From Emmonsiellopsis sp. PD_33 (Eukaryota > Ascomycota > Eurotiomycetes > Onygenales > Ajellomycetaceae), in NCBI GenBank assembly GCA_032988165.1, contig JANTQF010000024.1:124001-188000 (forward strand): DNA of 64,000 nucleotides, given 5' to 3'. The translations under genes were made by a program, and so were the position numbers. Of this stretch, positions 34,313 to 49,052 are shown piece after piece. Position 1 is the first letter of the stretch, and the number at the start of each line of letters is the position of its first letter. The notes beneath the pieces are model-generated. The model saw nothing but the letters and a program-made list of their open reading frames with translations. It ran no database searches and was not told the origin of the DNA.

Positions 34313-36429
34313 TGCTAACCCAGTAAATAAAAGAATGGCTTAGTTTTGCAGCAAGAGCAGCAGATCTGAATACATTATCCTGAAATCAATCTGACTATAT
34401 AGTCTTAAAGTCAGCTGACAAGCAGTCATGTGCTGTGTATTAGATTATCTATTTGCAAGAAAGCAGCCATATTGAGGCAGAAAGGCAGCTCAGAGATGAA
34501 TGGGCAAGTTAGCAACAGTAAAGCTCTTTCTGAGCTATAGTAAATGCAGCTAGCATTTTTGAGTAGAGGCCCAGACAGGATGATTCATTAACAGCTTGAA
34601 TCATAAAATTATGGGGTAGTAGCCCCCATGGCTAGAGATAGAGATGGAGCTGGAACAGGATCAGCAAGAGATTTCTGAATGAGGGGAGAGCAGAGTGCAG
34701 CCCAGAGAAATGAATGAGCAGGTCAGCAATGAAGGAAGAGTATACTCTATATAGATAGAGTAGCTCATGAGTGCATGACTTTATACTAACAATCTTATAT
34801 GTGATAAGATCCACAGCCCTGCCATAAGGAAAAGAAAAGGTGTACTCTAGGTAGGCAGAATGGCTGGTGATAGGTGGCAAATGAAGATTGAAGTAAGTAG
34901 TACAGATAATGAAGATGAAGGGACACAAGAAAATAGAGAGTAAAGAAGGAAAATGTAGCAGATAGAATTAAGAGTAAAAAGTGCAGGGCAAGATATATAC
35001 AGGTAAGTGGGCACAGAAAGGAAAGTAAAAATAGTGAGGAAAATAAATATAGAGTAATAGCACACTAAGCATAGAAAAACAAAAGAAAAATAAGAAAAAT
35101 GTAGAGGAAACATAGCATGAAGATGAGCAGAGAGGGCAGAAACTAAAACCACAAGAAAACAGACTAAGTAATATAGTGAGAAAAATAGACATACATTAGT
35201 GATAGTAAGGGCAGCAACTGCAGCAGAACAGCAGGCTCTGATTGACTGAAATATTTTCTAACTCTAGGGTAGAAAATCATAATTGGCTGGATTAGCTAGC
35301 TAGCATCTATCTTCTTGTAACTATAGACTGAGATCTCAATGGTGTCTCCTTCTGCAGCTACACAGTCACTAACAATAAAATTAAGAGAAATATTATTATA
35401 GTAGTAGTAAAAGAAACTTTACTGGCTGAACAACTATTTCTTAGCATTCATTACAGTTATGAAGGTATAAATTACAGCCTCTACAGCTCTCTTACATCAG
35501 ACCAGAATGTAATCCTTAGCTAGTCAATTAGATACCAGGTCAAAAAGAATCTACTACTCTCTTCAGACTAAAGGATCATCCCATCACCAACATCTAATTA
35601 AAGCTTTAGAAAGTGCATTAAGACCCATCACAGCCATAGTAGCAGGAAAGTAATAAGGAATGCTGCTGTACAGAACAGACAAGCCAGAGAATGTTGTAGA
35701 TTTATGAATGAGATCTCAATTCACCTGTGAGAGCTACTTTTATATGCTACTCTCTGGAACTTCTAAAGACTCACTATCTTCCTGAATTCTAATGAACTAT
35801 GAAAGCATCATTTTTCACTTAATTATAACTAGGCCAGTACTCTCATGGGAAATGTGTAGCATGATGATTCACACATCTCTCTATTTACAAGAAATAGTCT
35901 TTCAGCTGGTCTTAAAATCCTACAAATCTTAATTGATGAGTATCTACAGGGAGATATCCTGAATAATTCTGCCATTCAGAAATCTCCTTTCATGAAGTCA
36001 GTGATTCCACTCAGAGACACAACAATGCATGCCAGGGACCACAGTTGTGCAGTTTGCATGATTCTTATTTGTTATGCTGATGGACCCTTAGATCATATTC
36101 ACACTATAATTCTCCTCAGTGAGGTGCTAAATGTTAATATTAATATGCTAGAAAAATGTGCTATCCCCCTTTCTGGCAAACTTAGTATAATAAGAGTAGG
36201 AGATGAGCCTCATCTGGTGATCCAGGCAAAGAGTAACATACTAGGTATAGTAAATTGAGTCCTAATGAATTATCTACTGGATAATTCCATGAAGTATCAT
36301 GCAGAGCCACCTCAGTAACTTCTAATTCTTTTACTGATGAAATAAGTATATATCCCATTCATGCACTATCATCTTTCTGAGTATATTATATGCAGCAGGT
36401 ACATTTCCCACAGCTATCTCCATTCAGAG

Positions 36430-38001
36430 CTAAAAGAAAATTAGAAGAAATAAAGAGCTATCTACACTCCAGCCATTCAGTATGAGGTCTATATTTATGC
36501 CTCCCAGGCTGAGGTTCTTCAATATGCTCACCCAGTTTGGTAGAGTAATGAAAGGGAGAGTAGCATGCTTTATATAATATATCTGAAGAAGATCCTCTGA
36601 GTAGGTAGGATGGTACTCTTTGTAAAAATAATGAAAAGTGCTATTAGCAGTGCAGATCTGGTTAAAATTTCTGTGGCTATTAATGACAGCCTCAAGTCTG
36701 AATATCAAAGCTATCTGATCTAAACTCTGAGTCAGCAAATCAATTTTCCCTCCAAGATTGATAGCATGATAATAGCACAAAAAAAAAGAGGATAATAGCT
36801 TTACAAGCTAATTTAGAAGCTTGATAAACTAGCTATCATTCAGCTCCTTTACATTATTAAGCTGAGCTTTCAAGGCAGACTTGACATTCTAATGACATGT
36901 GCATCTATGATGGTTAGTCTCTCAATACTTTTCAATAGCTTTAGTAATATCAGGATCCTCTTTATTAGCACCTTGATTCTCAAGCTCTGCCATTTCTTCT
37001 GATGACAGGCTGGTGAAACAGGAGAGGCTGACATTGAATAGGGAGGTAGCTATTAATAAAACTGATTGGTCAGAGACATATTGTGGGCAAGGAGCAGGTA
37101 AATCAGGGCCAGGGTTTCAAGAAGTGCCAGGTGAGAAGGCAGAAGAGGATATTGAAATTGATCCAGAATGGTGATAATTATTCTGAGGAGGATGAGGAGA
37201 AGGTAGAGGTATTTAGCTAGTCATATAGAAATCACATGGTGAAGCTGAAGGAGGCTGAGGCTGAAAATTTCAAGAGGATGAAGATAGAGAAATTAGAGGT
37301 TAAGAATCAGTAGGTGCAGAGAGAGATAGTAGGACATCTTCAGTAAGAATTTTATTAGAACTAATATAAAGCTCAGTAGTATGAATGACTTCCATATTCA
37401 ACTCAGAGTCAATAAAATCTGGCCTTAAGACATTCTCAAGATCTGAAAGTATTAGTTCCTTGTGAAGCTTTTTACCTCTTCTAGAATTCTAACACAGCTA
37501 GATTCACATTGCCTGATTAATTCTCCCCACTGCAGATAGATAGTCATAATTTCTTGTAAGAGTTATTATACATCTACACTATTTATTCTTCTTCAGCATT
37601 AATCAGAATTTATTAATAGCAGCCTTCCTCTAGTATTCTACACAAGTTTTATATCCTTCTGAAGCATGATTTTAGTGAACCCTGACTATCTCTACCATGC
37701 AATAGATCTCCACTGTCTGATAGTAAAAATCAGCTTTAGATATCACTGTCTGTCAGGTCTCATCTTTCTTCATCCATTCAAAATATACAGCAACCTCCTC
37801 CTCTCTATCTTCATGCCTACTCATGATTAGATTGGCAATTTCACACTGGACCTAGTAGTGTGGAGCTGCATGCCTGTTAAGGGTATCAATATACTTCTGA
37901 ATCTTCCTGGTGGTTGATAACTTTTTCTTCCCATACTCAACTAAGGCAAGGAAGTTAGTGGGCTTTGGGGCCAGGGCATGCAGATTTTGGTAGTTTGACA
38001 T
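36430..38001 (-). pseudogene. Gypsy unit A: extra ORF downstream of integrase
   Basis: A long minus-strand coding-like stretch starts at an ATG at 38001 (MSNYQNLHALAPKPTN) and continues in one frame for about 150 codons rich in charged helical residues, then through a Pro/Ser-rich part, with stops of the kind made by C-to-T change. Further open sequence lies at 36430-36780. It lies 3' of integrase and before the 3' LTR, where standard Gypsy elements have nothing. I recognise no domain. The unit B copy has a stop at codon 5. Confidence 0.5.
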
Positions 38002-38949
38002 TTTGCAGGAAGGTGGTGAGGGAAATTGTAGATATGATGCTGTTGTGAGTTATATAAGTTAATTTAAAGATAAGGCTAAAATATCTGTGATGATGGTGAG
38101 AGAGAAGTGAAGGAGAATGTAGAGCAGAGTATGCTCTTATAGTTTTTCAAATGTAAGGTGCAAAAGGTGGCTGTGGCCAGTAAAATGAGAGAGCAAGATA
38201 GACATACTATTATAAATGAAAGAAATAAAGAAAACTGTGAAGAAATGTGAAGGTACATCTGGATTCTAGTATATTACTCATGCTGGCATTTAAACCACAA
38301 AGAGACAACTAATAAAGGAAATAAACTAATGAGTGGATACAGTCAAATAAAGGAAATAAAGAAAAATGAATGAAATAAGGAAATAAATGTGGTGGTCAGA
38401 TAATAACTGTAAAACTTTTATCATGAGGAATTAGAGATTGCAAAGCATTCTCTCCCCCACTCACATTTTCTTCTCTCTCACCACTATCCTCCATCAGATC
38501 TGCATTATCCAACACCACCAGCATTTAATCATTGTGAAGGTAAAATTTCTTTATTTAGTTACCTGTAGTAGTATTGTAGAACAGTGTGCTATTTAGTTCT
38601 TCAAGACAGTAAGTATCTTTCTTGTGGTTTACTTCTTGTACATGATATGAACCCAATCATTGGAAGTTAAGTTTGATGAAATAGGATGTTTCTATTTTAG
38701 TATCATACAGAAGAATAAGATCTCCCACCTGAACTAAATCATATACTAACTGCTTGATTTCATTAAATAGATCCTGATTTTTCTCTCATGCACACTGCAG
38801 GTGAAAGGCTGCCTTCTCCAGGTCCTCATTCTGTCTCTTCAACTGTCAAATCTGCATGTATATCAAGTTGGCATGAGAGCAAACAGTGTGCTATGAAAGT
38901 GTTTGCCATGTTAGTACCTCAAGCTCAACAGAGAGAATAGTATTATAGT

Positions 38950-41160
38950 TATATTATAGATGGAATGGCATCTCACCTGTTAACTATTAAATGAAGATAT
39001 GATTTACCCACAGTGCTGAGTAAAAATAGTTAACCTAATTCCTCCCATTCACAGCAAGCTTTACTAGTGCATCTGAAATAAGGTAGTGACCACATTCAAC
39101 CATGCCATTCACTTTCACATTGTATGGTGAAATCATTATTTACCTAATATAATACTTAGTGGTGAGAATCCTGATCCACTTCTGATTTTCTGGCCTATCA
39201 TTACAAATCATCTCTCAGAAACAGCCATGCTGGCATATAATATCCTTATAAATGAATTATACTATATGTTTAACCTTAGCATGTGTAAGGGGCTGGCCTT
39301 CAACCCAGCTAGTGAGGTCATTCTGAGTAATAACCACACATGATTTCCCCTGGTTCTTTGGAAACTTAATGATATTAATACACTACTTATTCTATAGATA
39401 GTTATGGTGAGTCAGATACAGCAGTTCCTTGAGGTAGTTACTTTCCTGAAATTGACACTCATGGCATCTCTTATAGTATACCTTGACCTCACTAAATAAG
39501 CCTTCCCACTAATATCACTGAGAGACCTTGTGGTTGGTTGCCTTGCAGCCTTTATAACTAGACTTATCATATATTTGAATAATGATTTCCTTCTGTTCAT
39601 TCTGATTATCTACCATACACCTTAGTGGAATCCCTTTACCCAACTGATGAAATAGATGTTGCCCATGCACCATATAGTTCAGTGCATGTTTATACCATTT
39701 TGGGAAAACCTTGCAAGGAATATCATCAGGCTGCTTCAGAGTAGTGAGATATCTGGCAATCAATTCACTGCAGTTAAAATAGGAGAGTGAAAGAACATAA
39801 GATTCTTTACTGTTAGCATCATCAGAAACTTTGAAGTCAGAGATAGTGATAGAAGCCATGCTAATACAATTAAGTTCTATCTCAATGAATTCATTAATAT
39901 TCTAATTCTCAGGCACCTCACTATTAGTAGGTGGCTGTCAAGAAAGACCATCAGCAGTGCTATAAATCTACCTAGAAATATGATGAACATCAAAATTAAA
40001 CATCTGAATCTAGATGAGCCAGTTAGTTACTAGAGCACCAGAAAGATCAGTAGCTGTCTGATTGAGTTAAGTAGCTAAGGTTTTCACATCAGTTTTGAGA
40101 ATGAAGTGAACATCATACAGGTAATATCAGCATTTCTTTAACATTTTGAGGATAGCTTGGCATTCTCATTTTCCTACATCATACTTTACTTCCACTGGAC
40201 TTCAAATCCTACTCTTATATCAGCAGGGATGAAGCTTCTTATTTCCAACATCCTGCTGACTCAGTGTTCCTCCCCAGTCATATTTACTGGCATTAGTTGT
40301 AATCATGATATCTCTGGCACTTTCAGAATAATCAATGCAGTGTAGAGCAGGAGTAGTTATTAGTGCCATCTTCAGAATCAACATGGCATTTAATTGCTTA
40401 GATTTCTAAATGAAAAAGGTGTTTTTCTTGAATAGCATATAGATTGGGTTGGAAATGAGAGTAAAGTTCAGAATTCAGATGTGATAATACATATAAATAC
40501 TAATAAAGGCATGAGCCCCAGTGATCTCAGTTGGTTTGAGCTACTCAATGATTTTGACAATTTTAGTGGCCTCAGGGCAGCACCTATTAGCATTAATGAT
40601 ATATCCAACAAGAATCATGCTAGAGCAGCTAAACTCAGATTTTGCAACCTAGATGCATGTGTTTGAGAGCTTGATGCTAATCAGGATCTAATCCAGATTT
40701 TGAAGATGCTCTAAAATAAACTGATAAATTCCTGATATGACCTCTTCATTATTATACTGAGATTACAGACCCTTTACTCTAACATCATTCATAAAATTAT
40801 CTGCCTGGTAGAGAATATTTGAATGGAGAATGTGAGCTATGACTCAGCAGAAGGCAGCAATAGAATTTGTAGTACCCTATAGTAATATTATCTGATGAAG
40901 AAGGCTGATCAGGGTTTGAAAGACAGTCATATCCTGGCTATTCTCATGCAAAGTGATTTAGTTATATCTAGAAAAGAAATCTATCATACTGGTGATGATT
41001 TACCTAGTGAAATCTTCTGCAAAAGCATCAGCACTGAGAGGGATATAGGCATTTTGAACTGTAATAGCATTTATATCCATGCAGGCATTAATGATTCAGT
41101 ATTTCCCAGACTCCTTCTTCTTGATGAGGAACCATTTATTCCAATATGAATTATAGTAAT
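38950..41160 (-). pseudogene. Gypsy unit A: reverse transcriptase, RNase H, integrase
   Basis: Reading minus, RT blocks include MDINAITVQNAYIPLS, MIDFFSRYNQITLHE, GTTNSIAAFC and FMNDVRVKG (the catalytic DD site, one Asp changed to Asn), the form used by fungal Gypsy pol. RNase H follows near 40250-40350 (TTNASKYDWGGTLSQ). The integrase zinc finger lies at about 39420-39560 (YKGCKATNHKVSQ, then Cys-x2-Cys), and the core runs down to about 38950. Many stops; dead. Confidence 0.85.
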
Positions 41161-42129
41161 ATTTAAAGACATTAGAATTAACTTGCTCACAAAGCATATC
41201 TATGACCATCAGTAGTAATTTTCAAGGAATAGGAAACTCAGGGGCCTATTATACTTCATACTCAATAGTATGAATCTTAATTAGCAAAGAGACTTTCTCA
41301 GCTAGTTTTCTGCAATTACTGAAGCTTCATGCTAATACTTTCTCCTGCCTAAGTAAGATCTCAATCAGTAGCTTGCATTCTTGAGGTATTAAAATAGATC
41401 CAATTCAAAGCTTTTCTATCCTATCTGATGTGAGGTGAGAGTCATACTGGCAATCTGAGAAACAAGGCATGATTAGGTGGTTATAAAGTGAAGGTAGATT
41501 CTTTGCAGGTTTGATGTTGTCTTAATATCATTTCTGATAAATCTCTCTTTATTGATCTGTCCCATTAGATGTCCCTTCATCTGTTACTGGTGTATTGAGA
41601 GGCTGAATCTTGTCTGCTTTTCACTTGTACAGTGTGATGACAATTGGGTGATGAGATTGAGGAGAAGGCTCAGTGGAATCATAGAGAGAAAGGTCATACA
41701 GTTGAATGCTATGAACTCAATGAATTTCAGAGATAAGGTACTGCAAGAAAGGAAATGTAGTATATAAGGATAGCTAAAAGTACTATTACAAAATGGTAGG
41801 AACACACAGCAGAAATTTCTGGGGCAATTAAATGGTAACCTCTGATTGGCTAGAGGTATTTATTAGCTCTAGGCCAGGAAATTGTGATTGACTGAATTCT
41901 CTCTCATTACTCTTATGTGATAGAATTTCTACCCTGCTATCTACCACACTGATGCTGCTAACTCTGACTTCATCTCTTCACCTACTACTACTATTATGAA
42001 GATTAGTTGGACTCAGCACTTCTAGTTTAAAGACTGATACTTGCCATGAAGATCATTCAGCTGTCTATTACTATAATCTTCTGAAGAATAGCTAAGGAAA
42101 GACATCTGGTTGATCTCATCATCTGAGTT

Positions 42130-42500
42130 GAAAACTGTGATAGTGACACCACCCATATTATCTGTCTGTTGCACTAACTGAGTCACATTTTCATAGAAAT
42201 GGTCTAAAATGCACTCATGAGAACTGCACTCTAAAATGAAGAAGGTTTGAGGTATAAATATAGATTCAACATGAATCAGAACATTCTTATAGATTCTAAT
42301 AATGCTACTATACTAATTACTAGCATCAAGGATTAGCTTGAGAGCATCTTTCTGGATGATCAGGCTGAGACTCAAGGCAGTACTCTTCACCATGTAGTTA
42401 ATCTCTACCTCTTTATTGAATATAGCTTTAGTCTGACCCTTTCTGATACCAACAGAAAACTTGATATGGCTGATGGACACTAGGTTCCATTGAGGATTAT
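42130..42500 (-). pseudogene. Gypsy unit A: protease region
   Basis: Between gag and RT, minus-strand fragments such as IFNKEVEINYM and IPQTFFILE occupy the place of the retroviral-type aspartic protease. The catalytic Asp-Ser/Thr-Gly is not recognisable. Assignment is by order and weak resemblance. Confidence 0.45.
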
Positions 42501-42999
42501 ATTCTAAGACATAGTAGGAGGATTAAATGAAAGAGACTCTAGCAGACTCTTTCTTAATTATATGCTGCTGAACTTCAGCTGGAAGATTCTGAAAGAATAT
42601 CTGCTGCAGCTGGGCAGAGTAGGCTATAATATTCTTAAGTTGAATTTCTGTGATCTCTTAATATATGATTTTCTTAAAGATGGTCTGGATTACAGCAGCA
42701 TAATTCTCCTTGTCCTTCATTTTAATAGAGAGCTTGGGTCCTTTAGGTTTTCTGGGATGATGAAGGATGATTTTCTTTTGAATCTCAGATGCTTTAACTA
42801 TCTTAGCATCAGACATAACTTCATTAATTAGCTGAGTTGGCATTTCTTCCTGCAGCTGGCCATCACAAAGGATTTATGAATTATCAGGATCAGGTGAAGG
42901 CAAGATAATGTTCTCAGTAAATGAAATAAATTTTTAGGAGCCATCTGAATAGCAATCAGCTCTTCAAGAGTGGGTGGAAGATAGGGCTTTCTCCTTTTC

Positions 43000-44460
43000 A
43001 ATTTGGCTAGAGAGTGTAGATCAATTCTTATTAGCAGCTGATTCTTTACTCTTACTATTTTTAGTGGCTGCCTGAGCAGCTATCACACTAGCAGCCCCTT
43101 CTACCTTACTATCTGAGTCACCCTCTTCCATGCTACTCTCAAATCTGACATCACATATGCTAATAAAATTGACTGCTGATAATGAATTGCTGTCAGAGGA
43201 AACAAGAATGTTACTATTATTATGAAGTTTTGCTGCTAATGGGATGATGGGAGGCATAAATTTCTACTTAAAAGCATACTCAATGGTAATAATATATGGT
43301 TCATACTGATTCACATTGATCTTTAGGTCACACTGCATCACATGTCTGTCAAAGTATTTACTCATTCTATTTTGATGGATCTTTCCTTGGTCAATTAGCT
43401 CACCAATTTGGAGGCACTGAGGAAGTATATGAGATGAGTCACCACAGCTCTAATAAGCACAAGGAGGGTGATCATATTATGACATGCTTCCAGACCTAGG
43501 TTAATATGAACTACTAGGGCCATGCTGCATCCCATAATAGGAAACATTTGCAAGATCTCAAGCAGAATCAATAGATCTCTGGTTGGTGAGAATGTGTGGC
43601 ACCACAGCTGATTGTTGCATATTTTTCTGCTGTTAGAAATCTGTAATGACTAGTGACAGTGCATCTATCTAGTTAATAAGAGATTCAAGTAAGCTATCAT
43701 TCAAATTCCTTGAAGCTGGATTAGAAGAAGCAGGTAGCACAGAGGAGGCTACTTGAGGTCTTAACACAGTTAGGGTAGGTAGATTGAAGACAGGTTGAGT
43801 AGGAGGCAGCTGAGTGGGTAGCATCATATGGGAACTCAGATCAGATGTGATCATTTAGGCTATCTTTTCCTTGACTTCCTGAGATTCAGCTGTGGCTTTG
43901 CAAATCTTTGAAATCTTCCACTCAGATGGGTTATTTTAATTAAACCTAGCCTTGTGAAAAGCCTTCTCACAAACTCTATCAAGCAGGCCTTATAAGAACA
44001 ACTAGCAGGCAAGAGATTCCTGGATTTCATTTCAGCTAATCAGTGGCTCAGTGATGGTGTAGAATTAGCAGCAGAAAGTGAGAATGTCTTAACTGAAAGA
44101 TCATTTAAAACTAAATAGGATATTTAGATAGATTTGATTGTACATCTACTAATAAGCATCATCCTGCCAGAACTCTAACACCAATCTTGCTTTGACTTTG
44201 GTTCAGGTTTGCAGGTTCTTCACCAATCAATCCACATGGCCTTATAATTTCATAGAGTAATAGTTGTGTAACACTATTAAGACTTTATTCTCAGAAACAT
44301 GGTGCAGCTTCAGCACAGCATTAAACTGATTGACAAACTGAGTGACATTCTTCCCATTAAAAGAGGGGGCTCTGAGGGATCCAGGAACTGACATGGGCAT
44401 AACAAGCTACTAATAAATCATTCCACTTTTAGGAGGCAAGGCACTGCTAGGCATAGGCAG
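43000..44460 (-). pseudogene. Gypsy unit A: gag
   Basis: Minus-strand reading begins with a segment containing LRAPSFNGKNVTQFVNQF, a typical fungal Gypsy gag start. It is followed by fragments down to 43021 with an acidic/Ser-rich region (SMEEGDSDSKVEG). Interrupted by stops. Confidence 0.7.
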
Positions 44461-45023
44461 GCCTGATGAGGAATTGGTAGAGTCAGATATCTTCTCACTG
44501 TTGATCTCAATTTTTAGCAGTGGAGCTGATGCTTTTCCTGACTGAGTTCAACAATGTGTGATGGAGTCCAATCAAGCATACTTAGAAGGCATATATTAAT
44601 GGAGAAATAAATAGATAAGTGGCTCTCATTCATAAATGAGAAATAGGTTGATAATGGTAGCAATATCTATATCTTTTTGCAGGTAGAGATTTAGGGACTC
44701 AAGGAAGAAAAGAAACTGTAAGATTTACTGTAGATTTTTCTTCTCACTAAAGTCTGTATTTATTGAGAAGCAGCTTGATGGATTTAATAGTTCAGTGGGT
44801 CCATTCTTCAAAGTTTTCTTCTGGTGGTATTGCCATTGGTGTAGCTGCAAGGCTGCAGGCTCACTCCAACTAAATAGGCCTATTATAAATTGAAATAAGA
44901 GAATTATATTGAGTAGTATGCTTAATAAAAGAAAAGGAAAAAGAGGAAAGGAGCTTAGTATAGTCATCTGTATCAACACTGTCATCTATTCATCCATTCA
45001 TGATTTCCAATTATGTGCATCAA

Positions 45024-45343
45024 TGAAGTGGGGACAGGATGTGCACATCAGATGGCACTGAACAGGGCAGCAGTAAACATAAGAAAAGAATTGATATTGA
45101 TGTCAAAGTAGAGGAATGTATTAGCAATTTATAGTACAAAATAACACAGTAATAAAATGATAAGGTAACACACAAAAGAAACAAAAGATCTATTTTAAAG
45201 AAGCATACACATGCATGAGAAAAATTATGAATGAATAGATGAAGTCTCACAATGAAAGAGAAATATCTATCTTTATGGCTACATTTAGCAGTAAAAAGCC
45301 TCAGTAAAAAATTGATCTGACTTAATGGTAGATCCCTATCACA
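45024..45343 (-). repeat. Gypsy LTR 2 (shared by units A and B)
   Basis: 320 bp, plus-strand ends TGAAGTGG...TATCACA. It serves as the 5' LTR of unit A and the 3' LTR of unit B, the key evidence that the two units share one LTR and are not two separate insertions. Confidence 0.88.
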
Positions 45344-47480
45344 TATCTCCCCTCTTCCTGATTTATTAACCTAGTAAATAAAAGAATGGCTCAGTTTTGT
45401 GGTGAGAGTAGTAGATCTGAATATATTGTCCTGAAATTGATCTGACTATGTAGTCTCAAAGTTAGCTGATGAGTAGTCATGCACTGTGTGTTAGATTATC
45501 TGTTTGCAAGAAAGTAGCTACATTGAGGCAGGAAGATAGCTTAGAGATGGATAGGTAAGTCAGCAATGATGAAGCTCTTTCTGGGCTGCAGTAAATATAG
45601 CTAGTGTTCTTGGATAGAGGCTCAGGTAGGATAGTTCATCAACAGCTTGAATCATAGAATTATAGGGTAGTGGTTCTCATAGCTAGAGATAGAGATAGAG
45701 CTAGAACAGGATTGGTAAGAGGTTTCTGAATGAGGGGAGAGTAGAGTGCAGCCCAGAGAAATGAATGAGCAGGTTAGCAATGAAGGAAGGATATGCTCTA
45801 TGTAGACAGAGTAGCCTATGAGTGCATGGCTTTATACTAATAATCTTATACATAATAAGATCCACAGCCCCATCATGAGGAAAAGAAAAGGCATGCCCTA
45901 GGTAGACAGGGCAGCTAGTAATAAATAGTGAATAAAGATTGAGGCAAGCAGTGTGGATGATGAAGATGAAGGGATACAAGAAAATAAAGAGTAGAGAAGG
46001 AAAATGTGGTAGATGAGATTAAGAGTAGAAGGTGCAGGGTAAGATATATATAGATAAGTAGGTATAGAAAGAAAAGTAAAAATAGTGAGGAAAATAAACA
46101 TAGAGTAATAACACACTGAGTATAGAAAAACAAAAGAAAAATAAGGAAAATATGGAGGAAATATAGCATGGAGATGAGCAAAGAGGGCAGAAATCAAAAC
46201 CACAAGAAAACAGACTGAGTAATACAGTAAGAAAAACAGACATACATTAGTGGCAGTAAGGGTAGCAACTGTGGCAGAACAGCAGGCTCTGATTGGCTGA
46301 AACATTTCCTGATCCTAGGGCAGGAAATTGTGATTGACTGAATTAGCTAGCTAATATCTGTCTCCTTATAATTATAGACTGAGATCTCAATGGCATCTCC
46401 TTCTGCAGCTACATGGTCACTAATGATAGAATCAAGAGGAATATTATTATAATAGTAGTAAAAGAAACTTTACTGGCTGAACAGCTGTTTCTTAGTATCC
46501 ATCACAGTCATGAAGGTATGAACTGCAGCCCCTATAGCTCTCTTACATCAGGCTAGAATGTAATTCTTAGCTGGCTGATTAGATATCAAGCTAAAAAAAA
46601 TCTATTACTCTCTCTGAACTAAAGAATCATCTCATCACTAATATCCAATTAAAGCTTCAGAAAGTGCATCAAGACCCATCACAGTCATAGTGGCAGGGAA
46701 ATGATAAGAAATGCTGCTGTATAGAATAGATAGGCTAGAGGATGTTGTAAATTCATAAATGAGGTCTTAATTTGCCTGTAAGAGCTACTTTCATGTGTTA
46801 CTCTCTGGAACTTTTAAAGACTTACTATCTTCCTGAATTCTAATAAACTATGGAAGCATCATTCTCTGCTTAATTGTAACTAGGCTAGTGCTCCCATGAG
46901 GAATGTGTAGCATGATAATTTGCACATCTCCCTGTTTGTAAGAAATGATCTTCCAGCTGATCTTGAAATCCTGCAAATTTTAATCAGTAAGCATCTATGA
47001 GGAGACATCCTGAATGATTCTGCCATTTAGAAACCCTCTTCCATGAAGTTAGTGATTCCACTCAGAGACACAATGATGCATGCCAGGGATCATAGTTGTA
47101 CAGTTTGCATGATTCTTGTTTGTCATGCTAATAGACTCTTGGATCATGTTTGTGCTATGATTCTCCTCAGCAAGGTGCTAAATGTTGACATTAATATGCT
47201 GGAAAAACATGCTATCTCCCTTTCTGATGAACTTGATGTAATAAGGGTAGGAGATGAGTCTTATCTGATGATCTGGGTGAAGAGTAATATACTAGATATA
47301 GTAAACTAGGTCCTAGTGAATTATCTGCTGAATGATTCCATGGAGCATTATGTGGAGCTACCCCAGTGACTTCTGATCCTTTTACTGATGGAATGAGTAT
47401 ATATCCTATTTATATACTGCTATCTTTCTGAGTATATTATATACAGTAGGTACATTTCTCACAGCCATCTCCATTTAGAG

Positions 47481-49052
47481 CTAGAAGAAAATTGAAAGAG
47501 ATAAAAAGCTATCTGCACCCCAGTCATTCAGCATGAGGTCTATATTTATGCCTTCCAGGCTGAGGTTCTTCAACATGCTCACCCAGTTTGGCAAAGTAAT
47601 GAAAGAGAGGGCAGTGTGCTTCATGTAATATATCTGAAGAAGATCCTCTGGGTGAGCAGGATGATACTCTTTACAAAAATAATGAAAAGTGCTATTAGCA
47701 GTACAGATCTGGCCAAGATTTCTGCAGCTATTAATGACAGCCTTAAGCCTGAATGTCAAAGCCATCTAGTCTAAACCCTGAGTCAGCAAATCAATTTTCC
47801 CTCCAAGATTGATAGCATAATAATAGTATAAAGAAAAAGAAGATAATAGCTTTACAAGCTAATTCAGAAGCTTGATAAACTGGCTATCATTCAGCTCCTT
47901 TATATTGTTGAGCTGAGCTTTCAAGGCAGACTTGACATTCTGATGATATGTATATCTATGATGACCAGTCTCCTGATGCTTTTCAACAGCTTTAGTAATA
48001 TCAGAATTCTTCTTGTTAGTACCTTAATTCTCAAGCTCCACTATTTCTTCTGGTGACAGGCTGGCAAAATAGGAGAGGCTGACATTAAACAGGGAGATGG
48101 CTATTAATGAAACTAATTGGCCAGAGACATGTCATGAGTAAGGAGTAGGTAAATTAGGGCCAGGGTTTTGAGAAGTGCCAGGCAAGAAGGCAGAAGGAAA
48201 TATTGGAATTAATCCAGAATGATGATAATTATCCTGAGAAGGGTGAGGAGAAGGTAGAGGCATTTAGCCAGTCATATAGGAATCATACAGTGAAGCTGGA
48301 GGAGGCTGAGGCTGAAGATTTCAAGAGAGTAGAGATAGAGGAATTAGAGGTTAAGGATCAATAGGCACAGAGAGAAATAGTGAGGCATCTTTAGCAAGAA
48401 TTCCATCAGGACTAATATAAAGCTCAGTAGCATGGATGACTTCCATATTTAACTTAGAGTTAATAAAATCTGGCCTTAAAGCATTCTCAAGATCTGAAAG
48501 TATTAGTTCCTTGTGAAGCTTTTTATCTCTTTCAGGATTCTGACACAGCTGGATTCACATTGCCTAGTTAATTCTCCTTACTGCAGATAGATAGTTATAA
48601 TTCCTTATGAGAATTACTATACATCTACACCATTTATCCTTCTTCAGCATCAGCTAGAATTTATTAGTAGTAGCCTTCCCCTAGTATTCCATATAAGTTT
48701 TATACTCTTCTGAAGTATAATTTTGATAAACCCTGACTATCTCTGCCACACAACAGATCTCCACTATCTGATGGTGAAAGTCAGCTTTAAATACTACTAT
48801 CTGTCAGGCCCCATTCTCCTTTATTCATTCAAAATATGCAGTGACCTCTTCCTCTCTATCTTCATGCCTGCTCATGATTAGATTGGCAATTTCACACTGG
48901 ACCTAGTAGTGTGGAGCTGCATGCCTGTTAAGGGTATTAATATACTTCTAAATTTTCCTAGTGGTTGACAACTTTTTCTTCTCATACTCAATCAAGGCAA
49001 GGGAGTCAGTGGGTTTTAGGGCCAGAGCATGCAGATTTTAGTGATTTGACAT
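47481..49052 (-). pseudogene. Gypsy unit B: extra ORF downstream of integrase
   Basis: Sits exactly 11,051 bp from the unit A copy. The ATG is kept, but the fifth codon is TAA. A 95-codon open piece remains at 47481-47765. The unit A copy allows longer reading. Function unknown. Confidence 0.45.

Noticed and set aside
34632..35192. Leu/Phe/Ser-rich minus-strand frames resembling membrane proteins, repeated at 45701-46305
   Set aside because: Lies within the 3' non-coding part of the Gypsy element; the hydrophobic look comes from AT/T-rich mutated sequence and the frames are not kept between copies.
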